From Isohypsibius dastychi (lineage: Eukaryota > Tardigrada > Eutardigrada > Parachela > Isohypsibiidae), in assembly GCA_034696485.1 (NCBI GenBank), contig JAQIWT010000063.1, positions 1 to 41,575 on the forward strand: a stretch of 41,575 bases of DNA. Reading direction: 5' to 3'. The notes beneath the pieces are model-generated. The model saw nothing but the letters and a program-made list of their open reading frames with translations. It was not told where the DNA came from and made no database searches. Position numbers and translations under genes: made by a program. This document shows, piece by piece, positions 1 through 11,568 of this stretch. Position 1 is the stretch's first letter, and every line of letters begins with the position of its first letter.

Positions 1-214
1 GGGGGACGGTATATTCAGGAACCTTCGAGGGTTCCTTGAATATCAAAAAAGCGCATTGGTTTTTTGCTGGTATATTTATAATCTGTGGTTGTTATGATTG
101 TGAAATACATTCGTATGAAATAAATGTTGATCATCAGTGAATAATTGGTGGAGACTTTTGAGAAATTTCTGCTGCCATTTTAGCATATATCTTACTTTTC
201 TTGGAATTTTATTC
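1..214. other. Upstream/5' region of the kinase gene with an imperfect hairpin
   Basis: No gene is recognised before the kinase coding region. Positions 11-44 form an imperfect inverted repeat: an ATATTCAGGAACC arm pairs with a GGTTCCTTGAATAT arm around a short TTCGA loop. The reading frame of the kinase first exon stays open upstream to an ATG at 137, so part of this stretch may be coding or 5' UTR. Confidence 0.4.
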
Positions 215-2732
215 ATGACAAAAGAATGGAGTACAAAGAAAACTGCACCTGCCGTTTGCGCACATGCTTCGTTTCCATCTGTTGACCTCTTTCAACCATT
301 TCAGCACCGGGCAGCGTCAGAAAAAATGGATAAAAGGACGGAGCAACGTCAAAAAGGAAACTTGGAACGATTTCTGACCAGCGTCAAAAAATCTTCCCGG
401 ATGTCGCAGTTCGATGAGTTGCCGTTTCGAAAGCTCAGTTCATCGAAAAAGTTCCAGAGTAGGAGTTAATTGAAGGAAATCGAAAAATTGTCATAATCAA
501 TTGTTATTATTAGGCGTTCTTGTGCCGAAACAGCCACCTGTTCGCTATTTTGAAAGCGAGTTTGAGATCATTGAACGGCTCGGATTCGGAGATTTCGCTG
601 AAGTGAGTTGCCTGTTCTTTCGGTTATGTTGTGATCTTGATGTTCTGGTTGTAGGTCTTTAAAGTCAGATGGAAGGCTGATGGTCAATTTTACGCTGTGA
701 AGCGATCGATATGCCGATTTAACAGCTGTTTCGAGAACGTAATATTTTTTTCGAATGCTCTTTCGAAGCTTTGTCCAGGTATTAGTTTGCAGGAATATCC
801 AATACCTGAACAGCTACGCTGGATGGATGAGGCCTTCTATCATAGCGCCATTTCCGGTCATCCAAATATTGTTGAATGTGTTCAGTCATGGGAGGAAGCT
901 GGGTACTTCCATATTCAAATGGAATATCTTCCACAGAGGTAGTCGTTGGTGTATGATGAGAATTCTCCAACACTAGTTAAGGTATTTTCTTGTTTGGATA
1001 GATTGGATGAATTTGTCGAAAAGCAGTATCCGCTGTCGGAAACGGTTCTTTGGGATATCTTGACTGATATGTTGATTGCGCTGGAACATGTTCATGGCAA
1101 TGGTTATATTCATCTGGATATTAAGCCGGAAAACATATTTCTCGACGAGTTCGGGTTTACAAAGTTGGGCGATTTTGGCCTGATCACCATGTCTGATTCA
1201 GTACGAGAGTTAGAATACGAGTTTGACTTTTACCAGTAATGTTATTTTGTTTCCAGGACCAAAAGGAAGCCGGTGATTCTCGATACATGCCAATGGAGTC
1301 TCTTGCTTCGGAGAATCTCGGATATGCTGTTGATATATTTAGGTGATTGCACACGCAAGTTTTATAAGTCGAAAATTGAAAATATTTGTATTTTAGTCTT
1401 GGAATCACGATGCTGGAGCTGTGTTCCGACATTCGTTTGGAATCACATGGACCCCAATGGCGAGCGTTGCGTGAAATTAAGTGGCCGGTGAATGTAACTG
1501 AAAGTGAGTATTTGGTTATTTTATTTTCTCCAGTTTCTTCATTCTAAAAACTTCCATAACTAAAGGCATTCCGCTATCAATGAGGCAGATTCTCCGCCAG
1601 ATGATGTCCGAAAACCCCAGATTACGACCAAGTGCGGCTGCGTTGCTCCGACTGACTCCAATCCGAATACATGCAATTCAACGTAGAGCCCAAATTCTGG
1701 TAGGTTTCTTACCAAATATAACGTGTTTGTTTTTTATTTTATGTAAATTCTGATTTTACAGAATGTCCCTTTTCTGCGACTGAAAAGAAAGGCCGGATTC
1801 TTGTTGAAAGCTGTTGCTTCAACCGGAACGGAATGGTTTGGCGCTCTTTTACGTTTTTCCTCGTCCCAAAGCTCGAAAGTCCGTCCTGCTACACCGGAAG
1901 CTGATCTGAATTATGTTGACTACAGCATGAAGTTTGATTTCAACGGTGTGTGTTTCAATAATAATGAAGAATGATCATATTCAAGTGTAATATCTTTTTT
2001 AGCTTCGGTTATCCAGCCTGAGTCGCCTGAGAAATCTTTTGTTACGCCACTGGAAGACAGCGTTGTTGTTATCGAGAGATCTGCGTCCGAGGAAAATGAA
2101 ATGTTGTCACAGGTAAAATTTAAAGTGATTCTGTATTGTTTACTTCTGCTCGAGTGGGTTCGATATTTTCAGTTAATTTGTAAGATTACCCACATGGAAT
2201 ATTGGGCCCTTACAAAGATAGATTATCTGAGTGAATTATTTGAAATAATTATATTCCGTGGTCCCCATTTTCGAGCGGTGCGAGGCGAGGTGAGGCGACC
2301 AGATAATCCAGACCAGATAATCAGGAAAACCAGCTCACGAGCTGGTTATTTATATAATTCAGAATTATATTTCACGCCAATTGGTGATTTTTAGAAAATA
2401 TAATCAGGATAATAATTATTTAGATAATCTATCTTTGTAATGTGCCATTAGGTATTCATTTGCTTTCTGTTTAGAGTTTCTTGGAGTTATTGGACAGTGA
2501 AAACGATCTGGAAGTGCAGTTGAAGTCGGACTTATTCGGCGCTACAGACCCAGTCGCCCGCAACCTGCTGGACGATCTGTCCTTCGTTTCCGACGAAGAA
2601 GAGACCGATGAGGCAGAATTCTCACGCGAGGAATTGTTGGATAATAACCTGCCGGATGATTTGCTGCAAAATGAGGAACTTAATAAGGTACACGTCCTGC
2701 CTGATGTTGTTGACGTTGAAAGGGAGTTATGA
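215..2732 (+). CDS. Wee1/Myt1-family CDK-inhibitory protein kinase
   Basis: Predicted inhibitory kinase acting on CDK1 before mitosis. Exons by eye: 215-458, 514-602, 655-738, 793-938, 1002-1200, 1257-1342, 1397-1503, 1566-1699, 1762-1945, 2003-2112, 2475-2732, giving about 546 residues; phases close throughout. Visible motifs: glycine loop GFGDFAEVFKV, the catalytic lysine in YAVKRS, the family-typical catalytic loop HLDIKPENIFL (HLD instead of HRD), GDFGL, and GDSRYMPMESL in the activation/P+1 region. The order of motifs and the DGQFYAVKRS context fit Wee1/Myt1, and Myt1 (PKMYT1) seems closer. The third glycine of the loop is Ala. I see no convincing transmembrane anchor after the kinase domain. 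The start is uncertain: in-frame ATGs lie at 137, 215 and 326. The last exon could instead splice at the AAG|GTACAC near 2688. Confidence 0.85.
2204..2446. mobile_element. MITE-like inverted-repeat element in a kinase intron
   Basis: The element lies within the 2113-2474 intron. Its ends are inverted repeats of about 25 bp, of which 19 bp are perfect (TTACAAAGATAGATTATCT on the left, its reverse complement at the right end). It is flanked by a possible 3-bp duplication ATT (2201-2203 and 2447-2449). No ORF is convincing inside. The interior has a further hairpin, AACCAGCTCACGAGCTGGTT. The features fit a non-autonomous DNA transposon; the superfamily is not determined. Confidence 0.7.
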
Positions 2733-3998
2733 GCAGTTTCACGATTTATCTGAACGGGTTACATTCTTATCTTATGATTGTTTCATTGAGTTGAGTCTTT
2801 TGTTTTGATATCCAGTTAATTGTACGACATAGTTATCCTTTTGCCGAACATTCAGACGAAAATGTTTGCATTCCTTTTCAACGAAATTTGTACGCTTTAG
2901 AATTTTTCAGTGAATTACATCTTGTGAGAAACAAAATTTCTTCATTCTGCAATCTGCATTATCGTGATTATAAAGATACGAGGATGACATGGGGTTTTTT
3001 CTGTTTGTCGGCATTTGTTTGTCATGTATCTTGCGGTCAGGGCGTTTTTCAGTAGGCTTTTTTTGTTATCGGATTTGCTTTGGGCATAACTAGAAATTAG
3101 AAGAGGAGCTTGTTATCTTACGTGTAGAGGACTGGAAGGAATTTAATAATATCGCCTCAGTAAAATAGGAGCGTGGTTTGTTCCTACGGCGATTTGCGAC
3201 GTCAAGTGCAGCGCATCGGGGGAATTTCTAATCACCCTCAGGCGCAATCCATGCACAAATAATCGAACAAATCCACTGACATCGACGCAGCTGACCGAGA
3301 TATTATTTATCCTACATCAGGACTAGCCCGGAATATTTAAAAAATATTTATCTAGATATTCAATTTGCTCAAGCAAAATTAAACCGAAATTTCCCATTTT
3401 TTGATTCTTTTTCAAAATGATCTACAGTATTAGTATTGGAACTTACAGCTATAATAAAGAACAGAATAAACTGAAAGATTTCGGCAGTCCCATGGATTTA
3501 CAGTACTTTCTATTGACCACTCGAACTATGTTGTAACATGGTCACTAGCTCGGTTTTTTCGTTGCCGGTACCTGAAGGGTTGTTGTCTCGACTACACTCG
3601 CGTGCTTATTTCTATCCCTAATAATTTGAACAGTGTACAAATTGGAAAAAATAGAAAGCTCTTTATGAGGGACACAGTATCGAGGCGGACTGCCGCAAAG
3701 CAGAATGGATTTGCAGAAAATGCCTCGCGGGTATTTGGAGACGCAAATGAAAGCTTTTCCTTCCCGTGCCTTTGCCGGCCAATGCTCATCGGGCCGAATA
3801 CAGTTCGATCTCTGATTCCATCCATCCCACCACCAGCGTAGCCTCGGGCTCTACCCGGGCTCGCAGTGTTTGCGCGTGAAACGAAAAACGGCAGCTGGTG
3901 GCATTTCTGAATTTATTCTCTTCATTATCATCATCAACACACCATTCGCTCAACTCGTGACCTGCTCCCGAAACCTCAAAATATTCAAACTGCAAAAT
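2733..3998. other. Intergenic region and probable 5' UTR of the KCTD gene
   Basis: Contains the kinase 3' end and the upstream region of the KCTD gene. I see no recognisable gene. The frame of the KCTD first exon stays open back to an ATG at 3870, so 3870-3998 may be coding. Other short open frames here carry no motif I recognise. Confidence 0.5.
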
Positions 3999-5252
3999 AT
4001 GGACGAAAAACCACCCAGAAATATCCTCAAGAGCACAAGCTCTTCGCCTGTATCATCAGTCAATTCTCCGCGACCAACGGATAACAATTCGGGATATGTT
4101 CCCGTTGGAAGGGTTTCTGCTCCACAACCGGCTCGGAAATTGCCGGTCGGAATCCCGAGACCGGCAACCACGACCTGCTATACCGGTAAGTAATAAGTAT
4201 TGGGACACTGACTGACCGCAGCGATGTTTGTATTATATATCGATTAAATGGTTATCGCCTGAAATTTTCTAACAATTTAGGCGTTTATCTAACTTTTTTG
4301 TAACAGTAGAACATTGATAATATTTAAGCCTAATCGATAGTTGAGTGGAATTCTGATTTAAATTTTTTAAACCGGCTGCTTTTTGCATCGTGACCTCGCT
4401 TTGGAAACATTATTTTATTCATGGTGGTTTGTCTGTATGTTACGCGGTTTTGAATTGTTTTTATGTTTTCAGCACCGGTTCACATTGATGTGGGAGGTGT
4501 TATTTACACATCTTCACTTGAGACACTGACAAGGTAAAAAAGCCACCCGCAACTATTGGAATTTAATCAATGGGGTTTTTGTCCATATCAGATTTTCCGA
4601 ATCCCGGCTCGCAAGTTTATTCAATGGATCAATTCCAATTGTTCTGGATTCGCTGAAGCAACACTTTTTTCTCGACCGCGACGGCAAAATGTTCCGACAT
4701 ATTCTCAATTACGTTCGTCATGGAAGGCTGATGGTCCCGAAGAATTTCGTCGAATGGGGCTTGTTGTACGAAGAAGCGAAATATTTCGCCATCCCTGGAA
4801 TGGTCGAGGACATTGAAGAAGCATTGACTAAAATGATGGAGGAAGAAGATGCTCCCAGTCGGAAACGCCGTCGGACATCTTTGGCTAATGGCTCGGCTCC
4901 TGTTAATAACTCGATACCTGATTCACCAAAGTCGCCCGGAAGCTATCAGTGCGTCACGGTGAATGTAACCCCTGAGCTGGGTGAACGTATCACGTTGAGC
5001 GCCGAGAAGTCGATTGTAGAGGAAGTTTTCCCGGAGGTCAGTGACGCCATCAGCCAAAATGGTCGTGGTCAGGCTGCTTGGAATACCGACCCGAATTATC
5101 TGACGCGTTTCCCGCTGAACGGATACTGCAAATTAAATTCAATCCAGATAATTCAGCGACTGTTGAATTTGAACTTTGCGGTAACTGCTTGCAGCGGAGG
5201 CGGAATTGAAGCGCAGCATTTCACCGAATATCTCTTCGTGAGAAAATTGTAG
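3999..5252 (+). CDS. BTB/T1-domain protein, KCTD1/KCTD15 type
   Basis: Exons 3999-4185, 4473-4533, 4592-5252; 302 residues from the ATG at 3999 (about 345 if the in-frame ATG at 3870 is used). The first ~65 residues are Ser/Pro-rich and low-complexity. The BTB/T1 domain opens with APVHIDVGGVIYTSSLETLT and continues through SRLASLFNGSIPIVLDSLKQ, HFFLDRDGKMFRHILNYVR and LLYEEAKYF. A basic linker (SRKRRRTS) follows, and then the family-specific C-terminal domain with VTPELGERITLS, EEVFPEVSDA, RFPLNGYCKLNSIQIIQRL and CSGGGIEAQHFTEYLF. This C-terminal domain is diagnostic for vertebrate KCTD1/KCTD15, which bind AP-2 transcription factors and repress them; that role here is by homology only. The 58-bp intron 4534-4591 is typical of the window. 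Confidence 0.93.
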
Positions 5253-5666
5253 TCAACCACTTCTCACTTTCTTGCCAAGTTCCTTTTTTGCGTTCCTCTC
5301 TTAGCTTATTTGTGTCAGCATAACAAAATCCAGGCAGAACTTTATAAAACTTTTGGCATTGCAACGAATTGGTTAGGTAACAGCAAAAAGACCCAAATAG
5401 CGAAAGAGGAACAAGAGATCTTCCAGAGGCAAAGTGAAGATTCTTGAACAAAATGTAAAACACGGAGCGCGAGGTGACACTTGAACGTCGTTTGGAGAAT
5501 ACTAATCAAACCAGAAATGGGGAAACAAACACTCTAAAAATTACAGGAGACAACAGTGTGCATCGGCGCCACTTCGTGAAGAAGAGACGGCATCACTCAG
5601 GTTGAAGAGGAATAGTCCAAGAAGAATCCATTGAAGCAAGCAAATCCAACGGAACTCCCCCAATCA
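5253..5666. other. Convergent 3' region between KCTD and LSM14 genes
   Basis: The two genes end facing each other, so this stretch presumably holds both 3' UTRs. No gene or repeat is recognised. Confidence 0.5.
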
Positions 5667-5673
5667 TCATGCG

Positions 5674-7519
5674 TTATTGTACGCTGGAACAGAAGAATTT
5701 ATCAGCAAACTGAAACGAATAAACAAAACATGACATCCGACGTTCATTCAAATTAAAATAATCAAACGAATTACCGGGAACAGGCTGTCGCGGACCACCT
5801 TGACCTTGCTGTTGATTATATCCTCCACGGTTGTTGCTTCGTCCACCACGCTGACCGCCGCCGAAGCTGTTGTTGCCGTATCCTCCTCCACCGTAATTAT
5901 TGTTGCTGTACTGTCCGCGGTTATTGTTCTGACTGTTCCAGTTCTGTCCACCTCGATAATTTCCTCGGCCTCCACTTCCGGTGCGATTCTGATTCTCGAA
6001 GGAGCGAGTATAGTTCATTGGATGGGTCGTCATACCGAAGGTCATTGCGTTAATCTCACGTTCCTTCTGACGATTGTACGCAGGCCTTCCAGAATTTCTG
6101 CATAGAAAATGATTCAAAAAATGTCCAAAAAATTCAATAAAAATACAAGAATAAACAAAAGTGGAGAAAGATAGTTACAATTTAGCTGTTGAAGAACAAA
6201 CACTTACCCAGCATTCTTGTTCTGCTTTTCAAGGGCTTCACAGCTGATGGAATCGAAGAAGTTGTTCGGATCGTAGAATTTGGCAGGAGCTTCCGTTTCC
6301 AGTTTGGAGGAGCTGTCGTCCGGGATCGCACCATCCACAACTGCAAGCTTATTGGTCAACGTGGAAGAAGCTGAAAAAACAAAAGACTCACCGTGTTTGG
6401 CGTGGCATTTCTGCTCCACTTCTTGCAGGACTTTGTTGGACGCATCGAAATCAAAATCGGGTTTCCTTTCCTTCTCTTTCTGGGCCTCCGAAACCTGAGC
6501 ATTAATTGTGTTTTGTGGGTGAGATCCTCCGCGAGAGACACCTGTAAAACCAAAATCAAACAAAGAATTAAGTCCAAAAACGATCAATATACCTCCTCGA
6601 TTCTGGCGACCTCCTCCTGCATAATTCTGTTGGTAATTCTGACCTCCGCCATAGTTGCCTCGGTTGTTGTAGCCACCACGTCCCTGATTTCCCTGATTCC
6701 CATCTTGACCTCTGTTCTGACCACCGCGGCCTCGTTGGGAAATGCCTCCACTGTAGCCCCCATTATTGTTGTAGCTGGGAGTATCGTTGTCGTAGAAATT
6801 GTTGTTCTGGTTTCCTCGGTAGCCTCCACGATTCTTGTTCTGGTGGCCTGCATCGACAGCTGAAAAGAAAAAAAATAGAACAATATAAAAATATAAACAA
6901 TATAAACAATATAAAAATCCGCAACTTGGAAAAGACTGCAGAAATTAGACTATAATACAGGTCATCCAGGGACCATACGTCTGCAAACATGATGTAGGGC
7001 AATCACTCACCAGCATAGGAAGGGCCACGATGAGAGGTCAGCGAACTACCAATTGCTTCCGAAGTCTGAAAACAAACCGAAAATTTGAGGAACTGTATTT
7101 CTGAAAATGCACAGCACATTGTTGGATATCAAAAGAGCTGTCTTCTACCTCAATGATAGCAGGGTCGCGAGGTCTCATCAGCTCCACGAGAACCTCCGGC
7201 TTGGGTGGCTCGCAAACGACAATATCCTTAATATCGCTTCCGCGGAAAACGATGTACTCGTAGATCTCGTCGCGTCCTGGGATTTCCTTGACTCCTTTCG
7301 TCCGACCTTCTGTCCCACATGCTCGAACTAAAATAGGAGATCGATTCAAAACCGCGCACGATTCCTTTCTTCGGTAAGGGAAGTGGATGCTAACTAACCT
7401 GATCTGAGAGCAATCGTGGACGCTCCAGGATCCAATTTGTCAAGCGTTCCTTCATAACGAATGTCAGCATTGGAAATGAGGCTTATCTTTGAGCCGATAT
7501 AGGGAAGTGCAGCCGCCAT
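5674..7519 (-). CDS. LSM14/RAP55/CAR-1/Trailer Hitch-type P-body RNA-binding protein
   Basis: Exons on the minus strand: 7519-7399, 7327-7149, 7065-7011, 6859-6593, 6541-6208, 6097-5674; about 459 residues. The LSm14 N-terminal domain reads [20 protein letters not shown], then [20 protein letters not shown] and the typical [15 protein letters not shown] long Gly/Arg/Asn-rich RGG stretch follows (exon 4). The FDF box is [15 protein letters not shown], the FFD box is [16 protein letters not shown] and the TFG box is [10 protein letters not shown]; a second RGG tail ends the protein. Family members repress translation and organise P-bodies with DDX6 and 4E-T type partners. The last exon is ambiguous: read-through ends at 5674, but a GT at 5774 joined to an AG before 5683 would end the protein at a stop at 5667. 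Exon 5 contains a 21-nt GT-AG segment discussed in the findings. Confidence 0.93.
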
Positions 7520-8373
7520 GACGAGGAAATACTGGTAATCAAAGGTCACACAGGAGGAAGAAACAACGGGCTAGCCAACACTCGAGAAATTAAAACCAAA
7601 ATCGCCAGCTGAATTCTGCACTTCGCATTTTCTGAAGCACGAGGATTTTCAAGCTGCGGTTTTCTGCGAGGCGTGGCTTAACTGAATGCCAGCTACAGAG
7701 AAGCTACGCCGACTGTACATCCGAACAGCTTACCACACTTTTCGCAGACATTTCAAAGCGATTAAAGGTACCGAAACTCGTTTGCAAAATCTATAATAAA
7801 ATTGTTTTGTAGTGTTGAAATCGGAAAAGTTGGCTAAATGCAAAATTTTGTGGAGTCAGTAGGACGGAAATTGCTGTGTGGCGCAGATACTGGGAACTGG
7901 TGGCTCAGCTTCATCCAATCAACATTTCGGGTTTTAAAGCATCCTCATTCCTGATTGCTTGAAAGCCACAAAGGCAGCTGAGAGAGCAGAGGGTACGACC
8001 TTGGAAATCGAGGGATGTTTGCAAAATTTTTCCACGGGGATTGGCTTTGTGTTAATGTCCCAACTTCAAGTAAACCGTAACATTGTTTCGTTCCTGTTTT
8101 TACTTTGTTTTTTGTTCTCAGTGGATACACGGATCGTTTGGAAATGCGACAAATTGCGGACATATTCGCAGGTAATCCAGATGTTGTGTTTTTCCACTCG
8201 AGGATTGGTCGATCGCTTTTGGTCTGCAATGCTGGTTGGTTGGATAAGACCGATACGGGGTGGGTTCATCGATGACGTCATGGAGCACGACGTTCTTGCC
8301 TCATTTGCCATGTTTTCGTGATCGCGCGCGATGATGAAGCGAGGACCGTTTATCGTGTTTTTGAATGTATTAA
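7520..8373. promoter_or_regulatory. Shared upstream region between divergent LSM14 and TAF4 genes
   Basis: LSM14 (-) and TAF4 (+) start 854 bp apart in a head-to-head arrangement, so this region should contain both promoters. I could not identify a TATA box or other defined element. No gene is recognised here; the short open frames show no family motif. Confidence 0.45.
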
Positions 8374-11300
8374 ATGGATGGCCAACGACACCTGAATCCT
8401 TCTCGGATACAAGAATCTAGCGGAAATCAAAATTCTCAGCCTCCCCAAGTGAACGGATTGCCCCAACAGAACGCCGTGAACGCCGTTGGAAATTTCACTG
8501 GGCGACATCCAAATTCTATGCATTTGAATGGTCCACAATCCCGTCCACCAAACATGACAATATCTGGACAGCAGGTAAGCATTTGGATTACAAAATGACG
8601 AGAAATATATTTAAGACATGTTGGATGATCTGCTGCGCATGTAAAGTTCGGTTGTGATTTGGCTCTTGTTTTTTCCAGCCAACTATTACAGTTCAGAATC
8701 CCAATGCGCTACAACCTGGAACAGTTTACCTGATACGAGGACCAACCGGAGAGCTTCAGCTAGTTCGTTTAACTTCTGCGGGAAATGCTCCAGGTTCGGG
8801 GATTCAGCAGCGTCAGGGATCTCATGGCTCGCAAATGCCACCAGGACCTGTCAGGTTCTCCACGGTAAGTCCTCTTTTTCACTTCTAACGCAGAAAGACA
8901 ATCTGGAATGGCAGATTGTCCAAAATATGATTATTTCAAGAGAATTCATAACGTGGTGAGCTTTTTCGGAATAGAGCAGAAATTTGGTCCGCTGTGCAAT
9001 CTGCATGAATAATTTGTTTTTCTGAAAGGATACAAACCCATTATTTCTGATTTTTTTGGCTTGTTTCATGAAGGCTGGTAAATTGTACTATGGATGATGT
9101 GATATTTTGACATGTTTTTTTGGCAGATTAACTTTGGAAAATAAGGCTCACATGGAGCTTATCGTTTACTATCACTTAAATTTCTGTTTATCGTTTGAAT
9201 CATAATTTGATCGTGAAGCAATGAAACATCTCCTTTGATGGATTCACTAGGAAGCAAAATTTTTCGTACACTGATTGATGTTCATTCTGTTTTAGCCGCA
9301 GCAAATGGGATCACTTCCGGTGCAGCATCAGATCCCAATGCAGCAGGCACAAATTTCAATCCCTTCCGGTTTGACGCATATGCAACAGCAGCAAAGCCAT
9401 CCACCTCACGGTCCTTCTCATGGACCTCTCCCTCCTGGAATGGGTATGCGTCCTCCGATGCATAATTTGCAGCAACAACAGCAACCGCAAGTGCAGGGAC
9501 CTCCGAAGATCGATGATCCGTTAAGTAAAGCCAAGCAGTTCTTCAATGCATTGCTGTCCATGTCGAAAGGCCAGTCGCCAACTATGCATCAAACTGCCAG
9601 AGAACTTCTGCAACAGTTGGTTGTAAGTTGAAGTGAATGTTTTCGTCTGCTGAAAACTTGGCTGAACTGTTCTTCGTTAGGATGGAGTGATTGATCCAGA
9701 TGAGTTTGCCCGACGCTTGCAGGAGGAGCTGAAGTCGACACCACAGCCGATCTTGGCTCCCTTGCTGAAAGTATGACATCATTAAGCATTTGATATATAA
9801 AGTCTGAAATTGTTAATTGGAAGAGTGATATTATGGAACAGTTCCATAGGTTTTGCGGCAACTCATTCTTTCTTGTTTAGGTCTGCCTTCATCAGATGCG
9901 CATCGGGCTTATTAGTGGCGAAATCGTGATTGAAGGCATTACCCCGCCACCACCTTCAGCCTTATCTGCTTCTGATTCTTCTTTGCATCAGACGACGATG
10001 ACTTCCGTTAATTCAGTATTTCGTAGTCAGGTTTGTGTTCCTTTTGAAATGTGAAGCTTGGGAGAATCTATCATTTCCGGTTGCAGGAACAAAAACCAAA
10101 TATTCAGCGCCCACCTGCGCCAAAACAGCCGGCTCAGAAAAAGCATGCTCAAAAGTCTTCTCAGGGAACTGCCAGTGTCCACTCTGTCGTAGCTGCAGCC
10201 GGTTCCGAAATGCAGCATCCGGTGTTTAGCCAGATTGAGCAGTTGCATCCTCAGACGAAGGCGGAAAAGCTTAAGACTCCAAAACCTGCCGTTGAAAAGA
10301 AAGCATCTGCTAAGCAGAAACGAAGTCAGAGTCAGTCGATTCAGGAACTTCGGGCAAAAGCAGAGCTGGATGGAACTTCGACCCCGGTTTCGTCAAGGTG
10401 AGGACTGCATGACTTATAATGAACTAAACGAGAATTTCGGAATAATCTGCACGTAATTTTCTTTAGAGAACCAAAAGAACAAAAGCCTGATGACGATGAG
10501 CTGAATGATGTTGCTGCAATGGGTGGTGTGAATTTGAACGAGGAAAGCGCTCGATTGGCTTCCGCAGATATCGTTGGGACACAAACTCGCAGTATTGATG
10601 ACCAAACTCTGCTTCCTGGAGAATCGATCAGAAAACGGATCGCTGCAGCCGGTTTGTTGATCATTTTTATTTTAATGGATTTATGACGTGTCAAGTTTTC
10701 TGCTCCATAGTCCGTGGAATTGTAAGCGAAGACATTCCGCCGGAAGTGTTGACCATAATGTCTCACGCTGTGGAAGCCCGAATTCGGAACGCTTGCGAAA
10801 GACTAAATGTCATCGCAGAGCATCGTTCAGAAAGCGTCCGGGTGAGTCTCGCTGACGATCTGGGTGTTGATCTGGTCTGCAACTGACTGGATCTTCCCCG
10901 TCGTTTCAGGGCCATTCCCATTATCGGGCAACTCATGATATACGGGGCCAGTTGAAGTTCATGGAAGAACTGGATAAAGTTGAGAAACGACGGCGCGAGG
11001 AAGAAGAGAAGGAAGCTCTTCTCAGAGCGGCCAAGGTAGTTTCACTCGTACAGTCGATTTACGAAAGTATTTGAACTGTGTTCGTGAAGAGTCGAAATCG
11101 ACCGGAAGACCCGGAACACATGAAACTCAAGCAAAAAGCCAAAGAGGTAATTTCTAGTAAATCTCTTGCATTTTTTTTGGTTTGAAGTTGTTGTTTTTTG
11201 TTTAGTTGCAAAGAGTAGAGCAGGAAGAGCTGAGAACTCGCGAAGCAAATCAAGCGGCTTTGGCTGCGCTTGTGGGAGGTCGGAAACGACCTCGACCAGA

Positions 11301-11568
11301 TTCAGATGGAGCTGCGGCTGGACCTTCGGTGATTCCCGGAGGAAGGGCGGATGCTAAATCTCAGGTTGGTCAAAAATAAGATTTATTGCATTTTTTTGTT
11401 TTTATTCTGTTCGTTCATCTTTGTTAATTTTGTTATTTTCGCATTTTTTAGCCTTACCGTCCTCGAATAAAGCGAGCCTGTCTTCGTGATGTGATCTTCA
11501 TGGCGGAAACGGACCCAAAACTGAACAAGTCTCCACTGCTGTACCAAATGCTTCATCAGATTAAGTGA
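8374..11568 (+). CDS. TAF4: TFIID subunit 4 (TAF4)
   Basis: Exons 8374-8574, 8679-8864, 9296-9622, 9681-9770, 9881-10030, 10087-10397, 10467-10651, 10711-10841, 10910-11035, 11090-11146, 11206-11364, 11452-11568; 679 residues, phases all close. The N-terminal ~215 residues are Gln/Pro/Met-rich, as in TAF4 activator-contact regions. The TAFH (NHR1) domain follows, from DPLSKAKQFFNALLSMSKG through ARELLQQLVDGVIDPDEFAR and CLHQMRIGLISGEI. The C-terminal TAF4 domain contains the H2A-like histone fold that pairs with TAF12 (ESIRKRIAAAVRGIV, IMSHAVEARIRNACERL), followed by the conserved SRNRPEDPEHMKLKQKAKE and ending near IKRACLRDVIFMAE. It is a core scaffold of TFIID in the nucleus. The start is the first in-frame ATG, at 8374. 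Confidence 0.95.

Noticed and set aside
3602-3841. Plus-strand 79-residue open frame upstream of the KCTD gene
   Set aside because: No recognisable motif or splice connection; probably 5' UTR or intergenic chance.
5800-6105. Plus-strand Ser/Val-rich frame over the LSM14 RGG region
   Set aside because: Low-complexity shadow of the minus-strand RGG repeats; the minus frame contains the TFG box and continues the gene.
6584-6883. Minus-strand frame rich in Thr/Glu in the LSM14 exon 4 region
   Set aside because: It is the wrong frame of exon 4; the spliced frame encodes the Gly/Arg/Asn-rich RGG stretch in phase with the flanking exons.
7959-8321. Plus-strand 120-residue open frame between LSM14 and TAF4
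   Set aside because: Composition and content resemble random sequence and it lies in the likely divergent promoter; no homology recognised.
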